Assembly (NCBI RefSeq): GCF_002797595.1
Contig: NZ_PGFE01000004.1
Coordinates: 62,001 to 126,000, forward strand
DNA: 64,000 nucleotides
Source of the DNA: Sediminihabitans luteus
GTDB lineage: Bacteria > Actinomycetota > Actinomycetes > Actinomycetales > Cellulomonadaceae
Direction: 5' to 3'
The translations under genes and the position numbers were made by a program. Below the pieces are notes generated by a model. The model was not told the origin of the DNA, did not search any database, and worked only from the letters and a program-made list of their open reading frames with translations. Of the stretch, positions 48,985 through 57,423 are shown one piece after another. How positions within the stretch are numbered: position 1 is the stretch's first letter; each line of letters starts with the position of its first letter.

Positions 48985-49398
48985 TCAGCCGACGATCGCG
49001 AACGCGTCGATCTCGACGAGCATCTCCTCGCGCGGCAGGCCCGTCATGACGGTCGTGCGGCTCGGGAGCACGCCGCTCGGGCAGTGCGCCTCGACGAACG
49101 CGCCGTACGCGTCGTTCATCGTCGCGAAGTCGTCGCGCGTGGTCAGGTACACGCGCAGCATCACGACGTCGTCGAACGTCGCGCCCGACGCCTCGACGAT
49201 CGCCTTGACGTTCTCGAGGGTGCGCGTCGTCTGGGCGTGCACGTCGCCCGGGAAGAGGTACTCGCTCGTGGCCGGGTCGACCGGGCCCTGGCCCGAGACC
49301 TGCACGAACGGTCCCTTGCGCACGCCCTGGTGGAAGGTGTGCGCGGGGGCCGGGGCGTGCGGCGTGCTGACGGCGGTCTTCGGGGTCGTGTCGCTCAT
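48985..49398 (-). CDS. RidA family enamine/imine deaminase
   Basis: RidA proteins hydrolyse reactive 2-aminoacrylate-type enamines that PLP enzymes release, protecting other PLP enzymes. The 137-residue protein has the full trimeric fold core: GVRKGPFVQVSGQGPVDPAT, TRTLENVKAIVEASGATFDD, VYLTTRDDFATMNDAYGAFV and SRTTVMTGLPREEMLVEIDA, including the conserved Arg of the active site. GGAG precedes the ATG. It is the last gene of the GH20 / D-aminoacylase / PLP enzyme operon, 39 bases after the PLP gene, a position that fits its role as clean-up enzyme for that deaminase. Confidence 0.93.
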   Translation of the reverse strand: MSDTTPKTAVSTPHAPAPAHTFHQGVRKGPFVQVSGQGPVDPATSEYLFPGDVHAQTTRTLENVKAIVEASGATFDDVVMLRVYLTTRDDFATMNDAYGAFVEAHCPSGVLPSRTTVMTGLPREEMLVEIDAFAIVG

Positions 49399-49437
49399 CG
49401 GGTCGGGTTCTCCTCGGTCGTTCTCGGGTGGGTGGGG

Positions 49438-50853
49438 TCAGAAGTCGAACGTGACGATCTCGAGCACCTCGTCGGCGCTCGACTCGCCGAGCGCGCCGCC
49501 GGTCTCACCCATGCGGCCGCTGCCGCGCACCACGGCCGCGGCGCGCCAACGGTCGAGCAGCGTGCACGGGTGCGAGATGCCGAACCCGACGACGTCGCCC
49601 GGGCGGACCACCGCGGTCGCGGGCGTGCGGTCGGCGGGGGAGTCGTCGAGCCGGAGGTACAGGTGCTGGTCGTTGAGGCCTGTGACGCTCGCCCCGTGCA
49701 GCTCGTGCGGCGCGCTCCACGTGCCGTCCTGCTGGAGCGATCGCAGCCACAGCGGCGTGGGCAGGTCGATGTCGTCGGCCACGTCGCGGCGTCCGGCACC
49801 GCACAGCGCGAGGCCGGGCTCGGGGGTCGAGAGCACCTGCGCCCACACGGTCGCCGCGGGCCGCATGGGCTCGGCACCGGCGATCCGGTCCCACGGGTCC
49901 ATGCGCGCGCAGTAGCCGTGGTCGTGCACCACGTAGGCGCCCGAGCGTACGACGACGCGGGTCGGGTGCTCGGCACCGTCGGGCGTGGTCACGGGGCCGG
50001 GCAGCGTCGCGAGGACGACGTCGAGGTACGACGAGCCGCCCGCGCTCACGACCACGGGGCGCTCGGCCGGGACGAGGCGCTCGCGTACGAGCGCGGTCGC
50101 GGCCTCGCGCAGCGACCGGCACCACGCGGCGACGGTCTCGAGCTCCTCGGGGCTCGTGCCGTGGGCGGCGCTGCCCTCGTAGCCGGCGACGCCGAGCAGG
50201 CGCAGGCCCGCACCGACCACGGCGCGGGCGACCTGCATCGTGTCGGCCGACGTGCGGGTGCCCGTGCGGCCCTCGTGCACGCCCACCTCGACGAGCACCC
50301 CGAGTCGGTCGAGCACCTCGGGCGCGGCGTCCGCGAACCCGCGCGCGAGCAGGCCCACGCCCTCGGGCGAGTCGACGTACAGCCACACCTCGAACGGGAC
50401 GCCGCCCGGGCCGAGCGACCCCTCGATCTCGGCGCGCAGCCATGCGATCTCGCGGGGGTCGACGAGCTCGTTGGCGAGGAACACCGTCTCTCGCCCCCAC
50501 GAGCGCACGGTGCGCAGCTGGCCGGGCGTCGCGACGGTCACGCCCCACGCGCCCGCGGCGAGCTGCCGCGCGACGACCTGGCGGGACATCGTGGTCTTGA
50601 CGTGCGGCGCGTGCTGCACGCCGTGCTCGGCGCACAGCCGTGCCATGAGCGCGATGTTGTGCGCGAGCGCGCCGTCGTCGAGCGTGAGCAGCGGCCACGC
50701 GAACGGCGCGTCCGTGACGTGCGGCTGGTCGGTCAGGAGCGCGGCCGCGGCGTGGTCGCGGTCGAGCCGCAGGCCCTTGGTCCGTCGCCCGACCACCGTG
50801 GTCGGGTCGGTCGTGCGGGTCGTCGGGCTGCTCTCGGTCTGCGCGCTCGGCAC
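49438..50853 (-). CDS. D-serine/D-threonine PLP lyase-like enzyme (alanine racemase fold)
   Basis: A 471-residue fold-type III PLP enzyme of the DSD1/D-threonine aldolase group, which also includes broad amino-acid deaminases. The PLP lysine sits in HAPHVKTTMSRQVVARQLAA; other marks are GAWGVTVATPGQLRTVRSWG, VLVEVGVHEGRTGTR and, near the C-terminus, PGDVVGFGISHPCTLLDRWR, whose His and Cys are the metal-site pair of the family. It should act on D-amino acids to give an enamine/keto acid or an aldehyde plus glycine. GTG at 50853 has GGAAGGA upstream. It lies between D-aminoacylase and RidA genes. Confidence 0.87.
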   Translation of the reverse strand: MPSAQTESSPTTRTTDPTTVVGRRTKGLRLDRDHAAAALLTDQPHVTDAPFAWPLLTLDDGALAHNIALMARLCAEHGVQHAPHVKTTMSRQVVARQLAAGAWGVTVATPGQLRTVRSWGRETVFLANELVDPREIAWLRAEIEGSLGPGGVPFEVWLYVDSPEGVGLLARGFADAAPEVLDRLGVLVEVGVHEGRTGTRTSADTMQVARAVVGAGLRLLGVAGYEGSAAHGTSPEELETVAAWCRSLREAATALVRERLVPAERPVVVSAGGSSYLDVVLATLPGPVTTPDGAEHPTRVVVRSGAYVVHDHGYCARMDPWDRIAGAEPMRPAATVWAQVLSTPEPGLALCGAGRRDVADDIDLPTPLWLRSLQQDGTWSAPHELHGASVTGLNDQHLYLRLDDSPADRTPATAVVRPGDVVGFGISHPCTLLDRWRAAAVVRGSGRMGETGGALGESSADEVLEIVTFDF

Positions 50854-50914
50854 AGCGTCGTCCTTCCGTCGGTCGTGCGAGCGCGCCGGGCGTGCTCGTT
50901 CGTACGTGCTCTGG

Positions 50915-52591
50915 TCAGGCGCCCGGGCGCAGCGCGCGCCCCGGCGTCGCGCCGGTCGGCGCGCCGTCGCGCAGCACGGGCACGCCCGCGACCAGCACGT
51001 CGGCGATGCCCGACGCCGGCCGGCGGGGTGCGTCGTACGACGCGACGTCCTGCACGGCGGCCGGGTCGACGAGCGACAGGTCGGCCACCGACCCAGGGAC
51101 CAGGGTGCCACGACCCGCGAACCCGAAGCGGGCCGCGGGGGCGGCCGCGAGGTGGTGCGCGGCGTCCGCCCAGGTCCAGTCGCCGAGGGTGCGCACGTGC
51201 TCGGCGAGGAACCGTGCGAACGCTCCCCAGCCGCGCGGGTGCGGCATGCCGCCGCCGTAGATCGCGTCCGAGCCGCCCATGTGCGCGCGGTGGCGCAGGA
51301 GCGCGCGCACCGAGTCGGGCGAGTTCGTGGGCGGCTGCGCGAACACGCAGCCGGCACGCAGGCCCGTGCTGACGAGCAGCGTCAGGGCCGCGTCGGCGGG
51401 CGCGAGGCCGAGGCGCGCCGCGACGTCGGGGAGCGTGAGGCCCTCGGTCCACGCGTGCTCGCCCGGCACGTTCGCCATCGTGACGCGCGGCCACAGGTCG
51501 GCGAGGCCGGGGAAGTGCTCGGCGTGCAGGCGCGCGACCACGGCCGGGTCGCGCAGCATCGCGACCGCGCGCTCGGGCTCCGCGATCGGCAGCCACGTGG
51601 GCAGCGACACCATCGACAGGATCGAGCAGCCGCGCAGGTACGGGTACGAGTCGAAAGTGACGTCGAGGCCCGCGTCGAGCGCGTCGTCGACGTAACCCAG
51701 GAGCTCGGCGTGCGGGCCGTGGTAGTGCGAGACGTGCGTCGCGACGCCCGACGCGCGGGCGATGCGCACGAGCTCCGCGAACGCCGGGCCCGCCTTGTCC
51801 TCGTAGCCGCGCATGTGGCTCACGTGCGGCAGGCCGCGCTCGGCGGCCACGCGGGCGAGCGCGACGAGCTCGGCCTCGTCCGCGTACGCGGCGGGCACGT
51901 ACTCGAGGCCCGTCGAGAGCCCGCACGCACCCTCGTCGAAGGCGCGCCGCGCGAGCGCGACGAGTCGGTCCGTCTCCGCGGCGGTCGCGGGGCGGTCCGC
52001 GCCGCCGAGCACCGCGTAGCGCAGCGTCCCGTGGGGGAGCAGTGCGGCGACGTTGACGGGCGTCGTGCCGTCGTACGTCGCGAGCAGGTCGCCGACGCCG
52101 CCCCCGCGGAAGGTCGGGTGCGCGCCGTTGATCGCGGCGAAGTAGCCGGACGACCAGGTGTACGAGTCGTGCAGCCCGTCGTGTACATCGGGAGTGTCGG
52201 TGCTGGTGGCGGGCGCGGGGGACGGCGCGAACGACACGCCGTCCTGCCCCACGACGATGCTCGTCACCCCCTGGCGCAGCAGCGCGAGCTGCACGTCAGG
52301 GTCGAGCACCGCGGCCTCGCCGTGCACGTGCGCGTCGACGAACCCGGGCATCGCGAGCCGGCCTTCGGCGTCGAGCACGGTCGGTGCGTCGTACGGCGTA
52401 CGAGAGCCCGCCGGAACGACGTCGGCCACGCGGCCGTCACGCACCAGGAGATCGACGGGGGAGCCGATCCCGTCCGGTGCGGTCGCGTCGGGCAGGCGCG
52501 CGCCGCGCACGAGCACGTCCCCTGCGGTAGTGCTCGCGGTGCTGCCCGCCGGGCCGCCTGCGGTGCCGTCGGCGCGGGTGCGGCCGGTCAT
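50915..52591 (-). CDS. N-acyl-D-amino-acid deacylase (amidohydrolase)
   Basis: A 558-residue zinc amidohydrolase that frees D-amino acids from N-acyl forms. Visible are the metal motif GFVDAHVHGE, the SHMRGYEDKAGPAFAELVRI block and a VATHVSHYHG segment with the next His ligands. The family's catalytic Asp lies in HMGGSDAIYGGGMPHPRGWG, followed by the usual DVLVAGVPVLRDG strand in the end-domain. The ATG at 52591 overlaps the stop of the GH20 gene by four bases (ATGA). D-Ala or D-Glu derived acyl compounds from peptidoglycan are plausible substrates, which is inference from its operon partners. Confidence 0.9.
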   Translation of the reverse strand: MTGRTRADGTAGGPAGSTASTTAGDVLVRGARLPDATAPDGIGSPVDLLVRDGRVADVVPAGSRTPYDAPTVLDAEGRLAMPGFVDAHVHGEAAVLDPDVQLALLRQGVTSIVVGQDGVSFAPSPAPATSTDTPDVHDGLHDSYTWSSGYFAAINGAHPTFRGGGVGDLLATYDGTTPVNVAALLPHGTLRYAVLGGADRPATAAETDRLVALARRAFDEGACGLSTGLEYVPAAYADEAELVALARVAAERGLPHVSHMRGYEDKAGPAFAELVRIARASGVATHVSHYHGPHAELLGYVDDALDAGLDVTFDSYPYLRGCSILSMVSLPTWLPIAEPERAVAMLRDPAVVARLHAEHFPGLADLWPRVTMANVPGEHAWTEGLTLPDVAARLGLAPADAALTLLVSTGLRAGCVFAQPPTNSPDSVRALLRHRAHMGGSDAIYGGGMPHPRGWGAFARFLAEHVRTLGDWTWADAAHHLAAAPAARFGFAGRGTLVPGSVADLSLVDPAAVQDVASYDAPRRPASGIADVLVAGVPVLRDGAPTGATPGRALRPGA

Positions 52592-54480
52592 CCGCGGTCC
52601 CCGACCTCGTTGCCGTCGGCGTCCTCGCGCCAGCCGCCGGCCCCGGCCCACCCCGCCTCGGCCATCTCGGCCTCGAGGTCGCGCGGGTAGCCCTGCACGC
52701 CCGGGCGCGTCTGCCACGGGAGCGGGCCGTCGAGCGGGCGGTACTCGACACCTGCCGCGTCGAGGCGCGGCAGGTGGTGCTCGCGCAGGCGGTCCAGGAA
52801 CTCGTCGGACGCCGTCGAGCCCGGCGCCCGGTCCGTCGCCGGGCTCCACACCGCCTCGGCGAACGCCGCGAGGCGCGGGAACGCCGCGTAGTCGACGCGG
52901 CGGGCCGAGTCGAGGTACTCGGTCCAGACCTCGGCCTGCCCGCCGAGCAGGCTGCCGGTGCCGGTCTCGTCGTCCGGGCCCGACAGCGCCGGGAACTCCG
53001 CGGCCACCTCGGGCGGGAGCGGGTCGAACGCCAGCACGCGCTCGATCGAGTTCACGAACCCCGCCGGGATCGGCTCGTCGTCCCGGTCGGACGCGCGGTG
53101 GTCGAGGTACACGACCTGCTCGGGCGCCATGACCACGTCGTGCCCCGCGACCATGGCCTGCGCACCCGCCGCGAGCCCGCGCCACGACGTCACGACGCCC
53201 TCGCGCGGCAGGCGCGGCGAGAAGCCCTCGTCCCACACGATCGGGCGACGGCCCGCCGCGGTCACGACCTCGGAGAGCCGACCCAGGAACCAGCCGTGCA
53301 GGTCGGCAACGTCGTCGAGCCCGAGCTCCGCCGCGCGCGCGACGATCTCCGGGTTCGCGCGCCACAGCGCCGTCGGCACCTCGTCACCGCCGAGCGCGAC
53401 CCACGGGCCGTCGAACACGTCCATGACCTCCGAGAGCACGCCCGCGAAGAACGCGAGCGACTCCTCGGACGGGTCGAGCACCTCGGTGCTCACGCCCCAC
53501 GTGGTGCGCACGGCGTGCGGCTCCTTGCGCGTGCCGAGCTCGGGGTAGGCCGCGACCGCGGCCTCCACGTGACCCGGCACGTCGATCTCCGGGACCACCG
53601 TGATGCCGCGCTCGCGCGCGTACGCGACGATCTCGCGCAGGTCGGCCTGGGTGTAGAACCCGCCGTGCGGCCGCCCGTCGTACACGCCCGCACGCCAGGT
53701 GCCGACGCCCGACTCGGTGCGCCAGCCGCCCACGCTCGTCAGCCGCGGGTACCGCTGGATCTCGACGCGCCAGCCCTGGTCGTCCGTGAGGTGCAGCTGC
53801 AGCACGTTGAGCTTGTGCGCCGCGGCGAGGTCCACGAACCGCAGAACGTCGGCCTTGGGCAGGAAGTGCCGGGCCACGTCGAGCAGCACGCCGCGCCAGC
53901 CGAAGCGGGGGTGGTCCGTGACCGTGAGCGCCGGCAGGGTCAGGCCCGCGGTGCCGGACGCCGCGCGGTACGCCTGCGGGCCCGCGAGCTGGCGCAGGGT
54001 CTGGGTCGCGGCGTGCGCGCCGTCGAGGTCGGCCGCGTCGACGCGCACCGCCTCCGGGGTGATCGTGAGGCGGTAGCCGCCCGCCGGGAGCGCGGCCTCC
54101 CGGCGGAACGTCACGTCGGCCGCGGGCGCGTCGGCCCAGCGGGCGTCCGCGTCGTGCGCGTCGGCGAGGCGACGGGCGCGGCGCGTGGCCGGGGCGGCGT
54201 CCGTCGCGGGAGCGTCCCCGTCGGTGCCGGTCGCTGCGGTGCTGGACGCGTCGGTGCCGGTCGCGCGTCCCGGGGCCGCGTCGGCGGACGTGGGCCCGTC
54301 CACGACCAGGTGCACGACGACGTCGAAGGCCACCTCCGTCGTCCGACCCCAACGGCGTGCTGCCGGGGCGAGGCCGAGGGTCGCCGAGACCGTGACGGTC
54401 GGACCGGCGGACCATGCGCCGTCCGCGAGGTCGACGTGGACAGGGGCAGGGACGAGCCCTGGCGGCGTCGGAGTAGGCAC
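52588..54480 (-). CDS. GH20 beta-N-acetylhexosaminidase
   Basis: A 630-residue family 20 hexosaminidase that removes terminal GlcNAc or GalNAc using the substrate acetamido group. The N-terminal GH20b domain (about 1-155) is interrupted by a Thr/Asp-rich insert (SSTAATGTDGDAPATDAAPA). The catalytic barrel starts at DHPRFGWRGVLLDVARHF, with LQLHLTDDQGWRVEIQRYP, VPEIDVPGHVEAAVAAYPEL and the catalytic Asp-Glu pair in VALGGDEVPTALW. There is no signal peptide, so it is probably cytoplasmic and acts on imported chito- or muro-oligomers. GTG at 54480 follows TAGTCT by six bases (leaderless). It opens a four-gene operon. Confidence 0.93.
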   Translation of the reverse strand: MPTPTPPGLVPAPVHVDLADGAWSAGPTVTVSATLGLAPAARRWGRTTEVAFDVVVHLVVDGPTSADAAPGRATGTDASSTAATGTDGDAPATDAAPATRRARRLADAHDADARWADAPAADVTFRREAALPAGGYRLTITPEAVRVDAADLDGAHAATQTLRQLAGPQAYRAASGTAGLTLPALTVTDHPRFGWRGVLLDVARHFLPKADVLRFVDLAAAHKLNVLQLHLTDDQGWRVEIQRYPRLTSVGGWRTESGVGTWRAGVYDGRPHGGFYTQADLREIVAYARERGITVVPEIDVPGHVEAAVAAYPELGTRKEPHAVRTTWGVSTEVLDPSEESLAFFAGVLSEVMDVFDGPWVALGGDEVPTALWRANPEIVARAAELGLDDVADLHGWFLGRLSEVVTAAGRRPIVWDEGFSPRLPREGVVTSWRGLAAGAQAMVAGHDVVMAPEQVVYLDHRASDRDDEPIPAGFVNSIERVLAFDPLPPEVAAEFPALSGPDDETGTGSLLGGQAEVWTEYLDSARRVDYAAFPRLAAFAEAVWSPATDRAPGSTASDEFLDRLREHHLPRLDAAGVEYRPLDGPLPWQTRPGVQGYPRDLEAEMAEAGWAGAGGWREDADGNEVGDRG

Positions 54481-54486
54481 CCGACG

Positions 54487-54495
54487 AGACTAGTC
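54487..54495 (-). promoter_or_regulatory. -10 hexamer TAGTCT of the GH20 operon, inside GACTAGTC
   Basis: TAGTCT (54487-54492, minus strand) is six bases before the GTG at 54480. It overlaps the 8-base palindrome GACTAGTC (54488-54495), a possible small operator. Confidence 0.5.
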
Positions 54496-54673
54496 GAATT
54501 GTCGCTATTCATGGCCGGGCGTCCGCGCCCCGGGGCCGAGTCGCGGCGTGGAGCATCCGCGATGCGGGCAGGCCTCGTCAGCGCTGTCGCCCGCGGCTAC
54601 AGTCCCGACGGCGCCGCTCGGGCGCCACCTCGCCCGGGGTCGCCGACGACCCCCGCCAGTCCCGGAGGCCGCG

Positions 54674-55462
54674 ATGTCCAGCGCCACACGTTCCCCCCTC
54701 GTCACCGCGTACCTGCGGGCCAAGGCGCGCGTCGCCGTCCTCCTGCTGGTCGTCGGGAGCATCCTCGCCGTCGCCGGGGCCGTGATGGCCTACGACAACG
54801 TCGATAGCATGCTCGCGTCGTACGAGCCCGTGCAGGTCACGGTCACCGAGGAGCACACCGAGCTGCAGTCCCGCGGGTCGCGTCGGGCCCGGCACATGGA
54901 GGACGTGCGGGTCGTGTCGGTCACCCTGCCGGACGGCAGCACCGACTCGGTCATGAGCGACGACCTGGCCGTGGGCGAGACCGCGACGGTCCTCCGTGAC
55001 AGCCGGGACGACCGCCTCGTCGCCGTGGAGCCCGACGGCCCCGGTTTCGGGGGCTGGGCGGCGGTCGTCCTCATGCTGGGCCTCGGGGTGATCGCGATCG
55101 TCAACGGCGTCTGGGCGGTGCGCAAGCGGTCCCGCGTGAAGAACGCCGACCTCGACAGCGCGCCCGTGCTCACCCTCCAGGTCACGGCGATGGCCGCCGA
55201 GAAGGTCGAGGGCAAGCCCGGGCAGAAGCTCACGGTGACCGTGCTCTCCTCGACGACGAAGGACGTCAAGCCCGGCCAGACGCTCGAGATCAAGGCGCGC
55301 GCGGCGCTCATGCCGGGGCAGGTCGCAGCCCAGCTCGACGCGCGCGTGCTCTCGGGCAACGAGGTCTCGAGCCTCCTCGCGCTCGGCACCGGTGCGTCCG
55401 ACCCGCAGCGGTGGATCGGCGAGGCCACGAACCCCTCGGCGCTCGAGAGCCTGGCCGCCTGA
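54674..55462 (+). CDS. DUF3592-like membrane protein
   Basis: A 262-residue protein with a TM helix at about residues 21-39 (VAVLLLVVGSILAVAGAVMA), an extracellular beta domain (50-110) resembling DUF3592 (VSVTLPDGSTDSVMSDDLAV, then ETATVLRDSRDDRLVAVEPD), a second TM (about 118-138), and a cytoplasmic domain (150-262) with KPGQKLTVTVLSSTTKDVKP. The function is unknown. GGAGG precedes the ATG at 54674. It is followed by a palindromic repeat and then the toxin-like gene; nothing in it looks like a known immunity protein, but this cannot be excluded. Confidence 0.75.
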   Translation: MSSATRSPLVTAYLRAKARVAVLLLVVGSILAVAGAVMAYDNVDSMLASYEPVQVTVTEEHTELQSRGSRRARHMEDVRVVSVTLPDGSTDSVMSDDLAVGETATVLRDSRDDRLVAVEPDGPGFGGWAAVVLMLGLGVIAIVNGVWAVRKRSRVKNADLDSAPVLTLQVTAMAAEKVEGKPGQKLTVTVLSSTTKDVKPGQTLEIKARAALMPGQVAAQLDARVLSGNEVSSLLALGTGASDPQRWIGEATNPSALESLAA

Positions 55463-55466
55463 CCCC

Positions 55467-55526
55467 TCGAGCGTCACGTCCGGGCCCCTTCGAACGCCGT
55501 CGAGGGGGCCCGGACGTGACGCTCGG
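55467..55526. repeat. palindromic repeat, GAGCGTCACGT family, copy 2
   Basis: The arms CGAGCGTCACGTCCGGGCCC and GGGCCCGGACGTGACGCTCG are perfect complements and extend a few bases each way around CGAACGCCGTCGAG. It begins five bases after the upstream stop codon. Confidence 0.8.
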
Positions 55527-55556
55527 TCGCACTGTCCGACGAGGGAGGGACCAGGC

Positions 55557-57161
55557 GTGGGAGCGAACGAGGTGACCGGGGCGACGGGGGACGCGGATCC
55601 GACCCCGCCGGCCCGAGCGACGTCGGTCGCGCCCCGACGGCGCAGCATCACGGGCGTCGTCGCCGCTGCCGCGGTCCTCGCCGTCGCCGGTGCGTACGGG
55701 CTCGTCCAGGTCCCCGCCGACGTCGCACGTGCCGGCGAACCCGTGACCCGGACGATCCCCGTCGACACCGACCGTGACGGTCTCCCGGACCAGATCGAGA
55801 TCGCCGGGTGGGTCACGCAGGACGGCCGGTCGCACCGCACCGACCCGGCCCTCGCGGACTCCGACGGCGACGGGCTGACCGATCTCGACGAGGCGGGTGC
55901 CCCGCGCACGACGACCGTGGTCGCCGGCGGCCCCGCCGTCGAGGTGGTGGCCCGACGCGGCGTCGGTCCGGCCCGGACTCTGGCGGGTGCGGTGACCGGC
56001 GCCGTGCGCGTCGCGCTGACGCGCACGACCTACGACGGGTACGCGGACCCGCTCGTGCCCGACACCGACGGTGACGGGCTCGGCGACGGCGACGAGGCTG
56101 ACCTCGGCCTGGACCCGCTCGCACCCGACACCGACGGCGACGGGCTCCCCGACGGGACGGAGGTCGACGTCGTCGGCAGCGACCCCGAGGTCGCGGACAC
56201 GGACGGTGACGGCTTCGACGACGGGTACGAGGACGGGCACCGCGAGTCGCAGGGGCTCGATCCTCTCGTCGCGGACGTCAAGGTCAGCACGGCCGAGTAC
56301 GCGACCGACGTCGCTCGTGGGTTCGTCCTCGGCGACCTCTCGCCGGGGGACTCGCTCGCGTGGCTCACCGGCAACCTCGCCTCGGGCGGGGCCAGCTTCA
56401 TCCCTGGTGTCGGATGGCTGGTCGGCGGAGCGGCCGACGTCCGCGACGTCGTCGGCGCCGCCATCCACGGCGACTGGGTGGGTGCAGGGTTCAACGCGAC
56501 CGGGCTCGTGCCGGTCGCGGGCGACGAGGTGTCGATCACGGCCAAGGTCTCGAAGTTCCTCGCCCGGAACCCGAAGCTCGTGGCCGCGGTGGCCGCGAAG
56601 ATCGTGACGCTCAAGGTCCCTGACCGGGTCAAGATCGCCGTCTCTAAGGTCGTCTGGAAAGAGTCGGATCGCCTTCGTGCGGCGGGCGTGAGCGAGAAGA
56701 CGCTGCTCAGGCTCGCAACGGGTCGACACGACCTCGACGCCCTCGCTGCGTCGCTCGAACGATCGATTCCCATCAAGGGATTCCCCTCGCGCTTCTTCGA
56801 GAGCGGTCTGGACGGCGAGCGCGCACTCGCGAACTTCTACGGCGCGGCGACGAGGGGCAAGGACGTCCAGGTTCGCGCCTTGACCGCCGACTGCATCGCG
56901 GTGTGCAACGCCCACGTCCGCGTGTTCGACGTCCTCGTCGACGGCGTGGCGCACGAGTCGAAGGTCGGCTACGTGACCCTCACCGCGGGGGTCGAGCGCC
57001 AGATCCGCTCGGACGCCTGGCTCGTCGAGCACGGTGACATCCAGGGGGCGCATTGGCACTTCTTCGCGAGCGGCACCAGCAACACGGTCGGGGCGTCGCC
57101 GCAGACCCTCGATCTCCTTGACGAGCTCGGCATCGGGTACACGATCCATCTGCCGGCATGA
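55557..57161 (+). CDS. toxin-like protein: Ca-repeats, pre-toxin region, nuclease-like C-terminus
   Basis: A 534-residue protein with the modular order of a polymorphic toxin. Residues 31-50 form one TM segment or signal anchor. Five thrombospondin-3-like calcium loops follow (for example DTDGDGLPDG near 68, 101, 169, 192 and 214). Residues 245-345 are a Gly-rich hydrophobic region (GGASFIPGVGWLVGGAADVR, then VGAGFNATGLVPVAGDE) of the kind found just before toxin domains. The last 105 residues resemble REase-fold toxins: VRVFDVLVDGVAHESKVGY with Asp458 and the ExK pair, QIRSDAWLVEHGD, GAHWHFF and LLDELGIGYTIH. GC and codon use relax after about 56640. GTG at 55557 has GGAGGGA upstream. No immunity gene follows. 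Confidence 0.72.
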   Translation: MGANEVTGATGDADPTPPARATSVAPRRRSITGVVAAAAVLAVAGAYGLVQVPADVARAGEPVTRTIPVDTDRDGLPDQIEIAGWVTQDGRSHRTDPALADSDGDGLTDLDEAGAPRTTTVVAGGPAVEVVARRGVGPARTLAGAVTGAVRVALTRTTYDGYADPLVPDTDGDGLGDGDEADLGLDPLAPDTDGDGLPDGTEVDVVGSDPEVADTDGDGFDDGYEDGHRESQGLDPLVADVKVSTAEYATDVARGFVLGDLSPGDSLAWLTGNLASGGASFIPGVGWLVGGAADVRDVVGAAIHGDWVGAGFNATGLVPVAGDEVSITAKVSKFLARNPKLVAAVAAKIVTLKVPDRVKIAVSKVVWKESDRLRAAGVSEKTLLRLATGRHDLDALAASLERSIPIKGFPSRFFESGLDGERALANFYGAATRGKDVQVRALTADCIAVCNAHVRVFDVLVDGVAHESKVGYVTLTAGVERQIRSDAWLVEHGDIQGAHWHFFASGTSNTVGASPQTLDLLDELGIGYTIHLPA

Positions 57162-57184
57162 CTCCCGCGCCTCGTCCCCCGGGC

Positions 57185-57278
57185 GTGCGCGAGCGTCACG
57201 TTCTGGCCCTCTCGTGCGCGAGCGTCGCGTTCTGGCCCCCTCGAACGCCCGGAAGGGGCCAGAACGTGGCGCTCGGCG
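57185..57278. repeat. palindromic repeat, GAGCGTCACGT family, copy 3 (compound)
   Basis: Two tandem left arms (GCGCGAGCGTCACGTTCTGG at 57187 and GCGCGAGCGTCGCGTTCTGG near 57216) face one right arm (GGGGCCAGAACGTGGCGCTC, ending 57274). It starts 24 bases after the toxin-like gene's stop. Confidence 0.8.
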
Positions 57279-57294
57279 GGGTGGGGAGCAATCC

Positions 57295-57347
57295 GACGCT
57301 TCGCCTCCTCGCGATCTGACGCTGCGCCTCCTCACGATCTGACGCTG
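57295..57347. repeat. 23-base tandem direct repeat
   Basis: A unit GACGCTTCGCCTCCTCGCGA plus TCT (57295-57317) is repeated with two changes at 57318-57340, then a partial GACGCTG. It lies between the toxin-like gene and hemH. Confidence 0.7.
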
Positions 57348-57410
57348 TGTCCGTTCCATGTCACGTCCCCGACCTCCGCCTCGACCACGATGCGCACGCC
57401 CCGGCGGTGC

Positions 57411-57416
57411 GATGAT
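57411..57416 (+). promoter_or_regulatory. -10 hexamer GATGAT of hemH
   Basis: GATGAT is seven bases before the ATG at 57424. Two other in-frame ATGs overlap it. Confidence 0.35.
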
Positions 57417-57423
57417 GCATGAC

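Noticed and set aside
54488-54495. GACTAGTC as a DasR-type site for the GH20 operon
   Set aside because: DasR sites need the longer TGGTCTAGACCA symmetry. Only the central eight bases are palindromic and they differ, so I list it only as a possible small operator.
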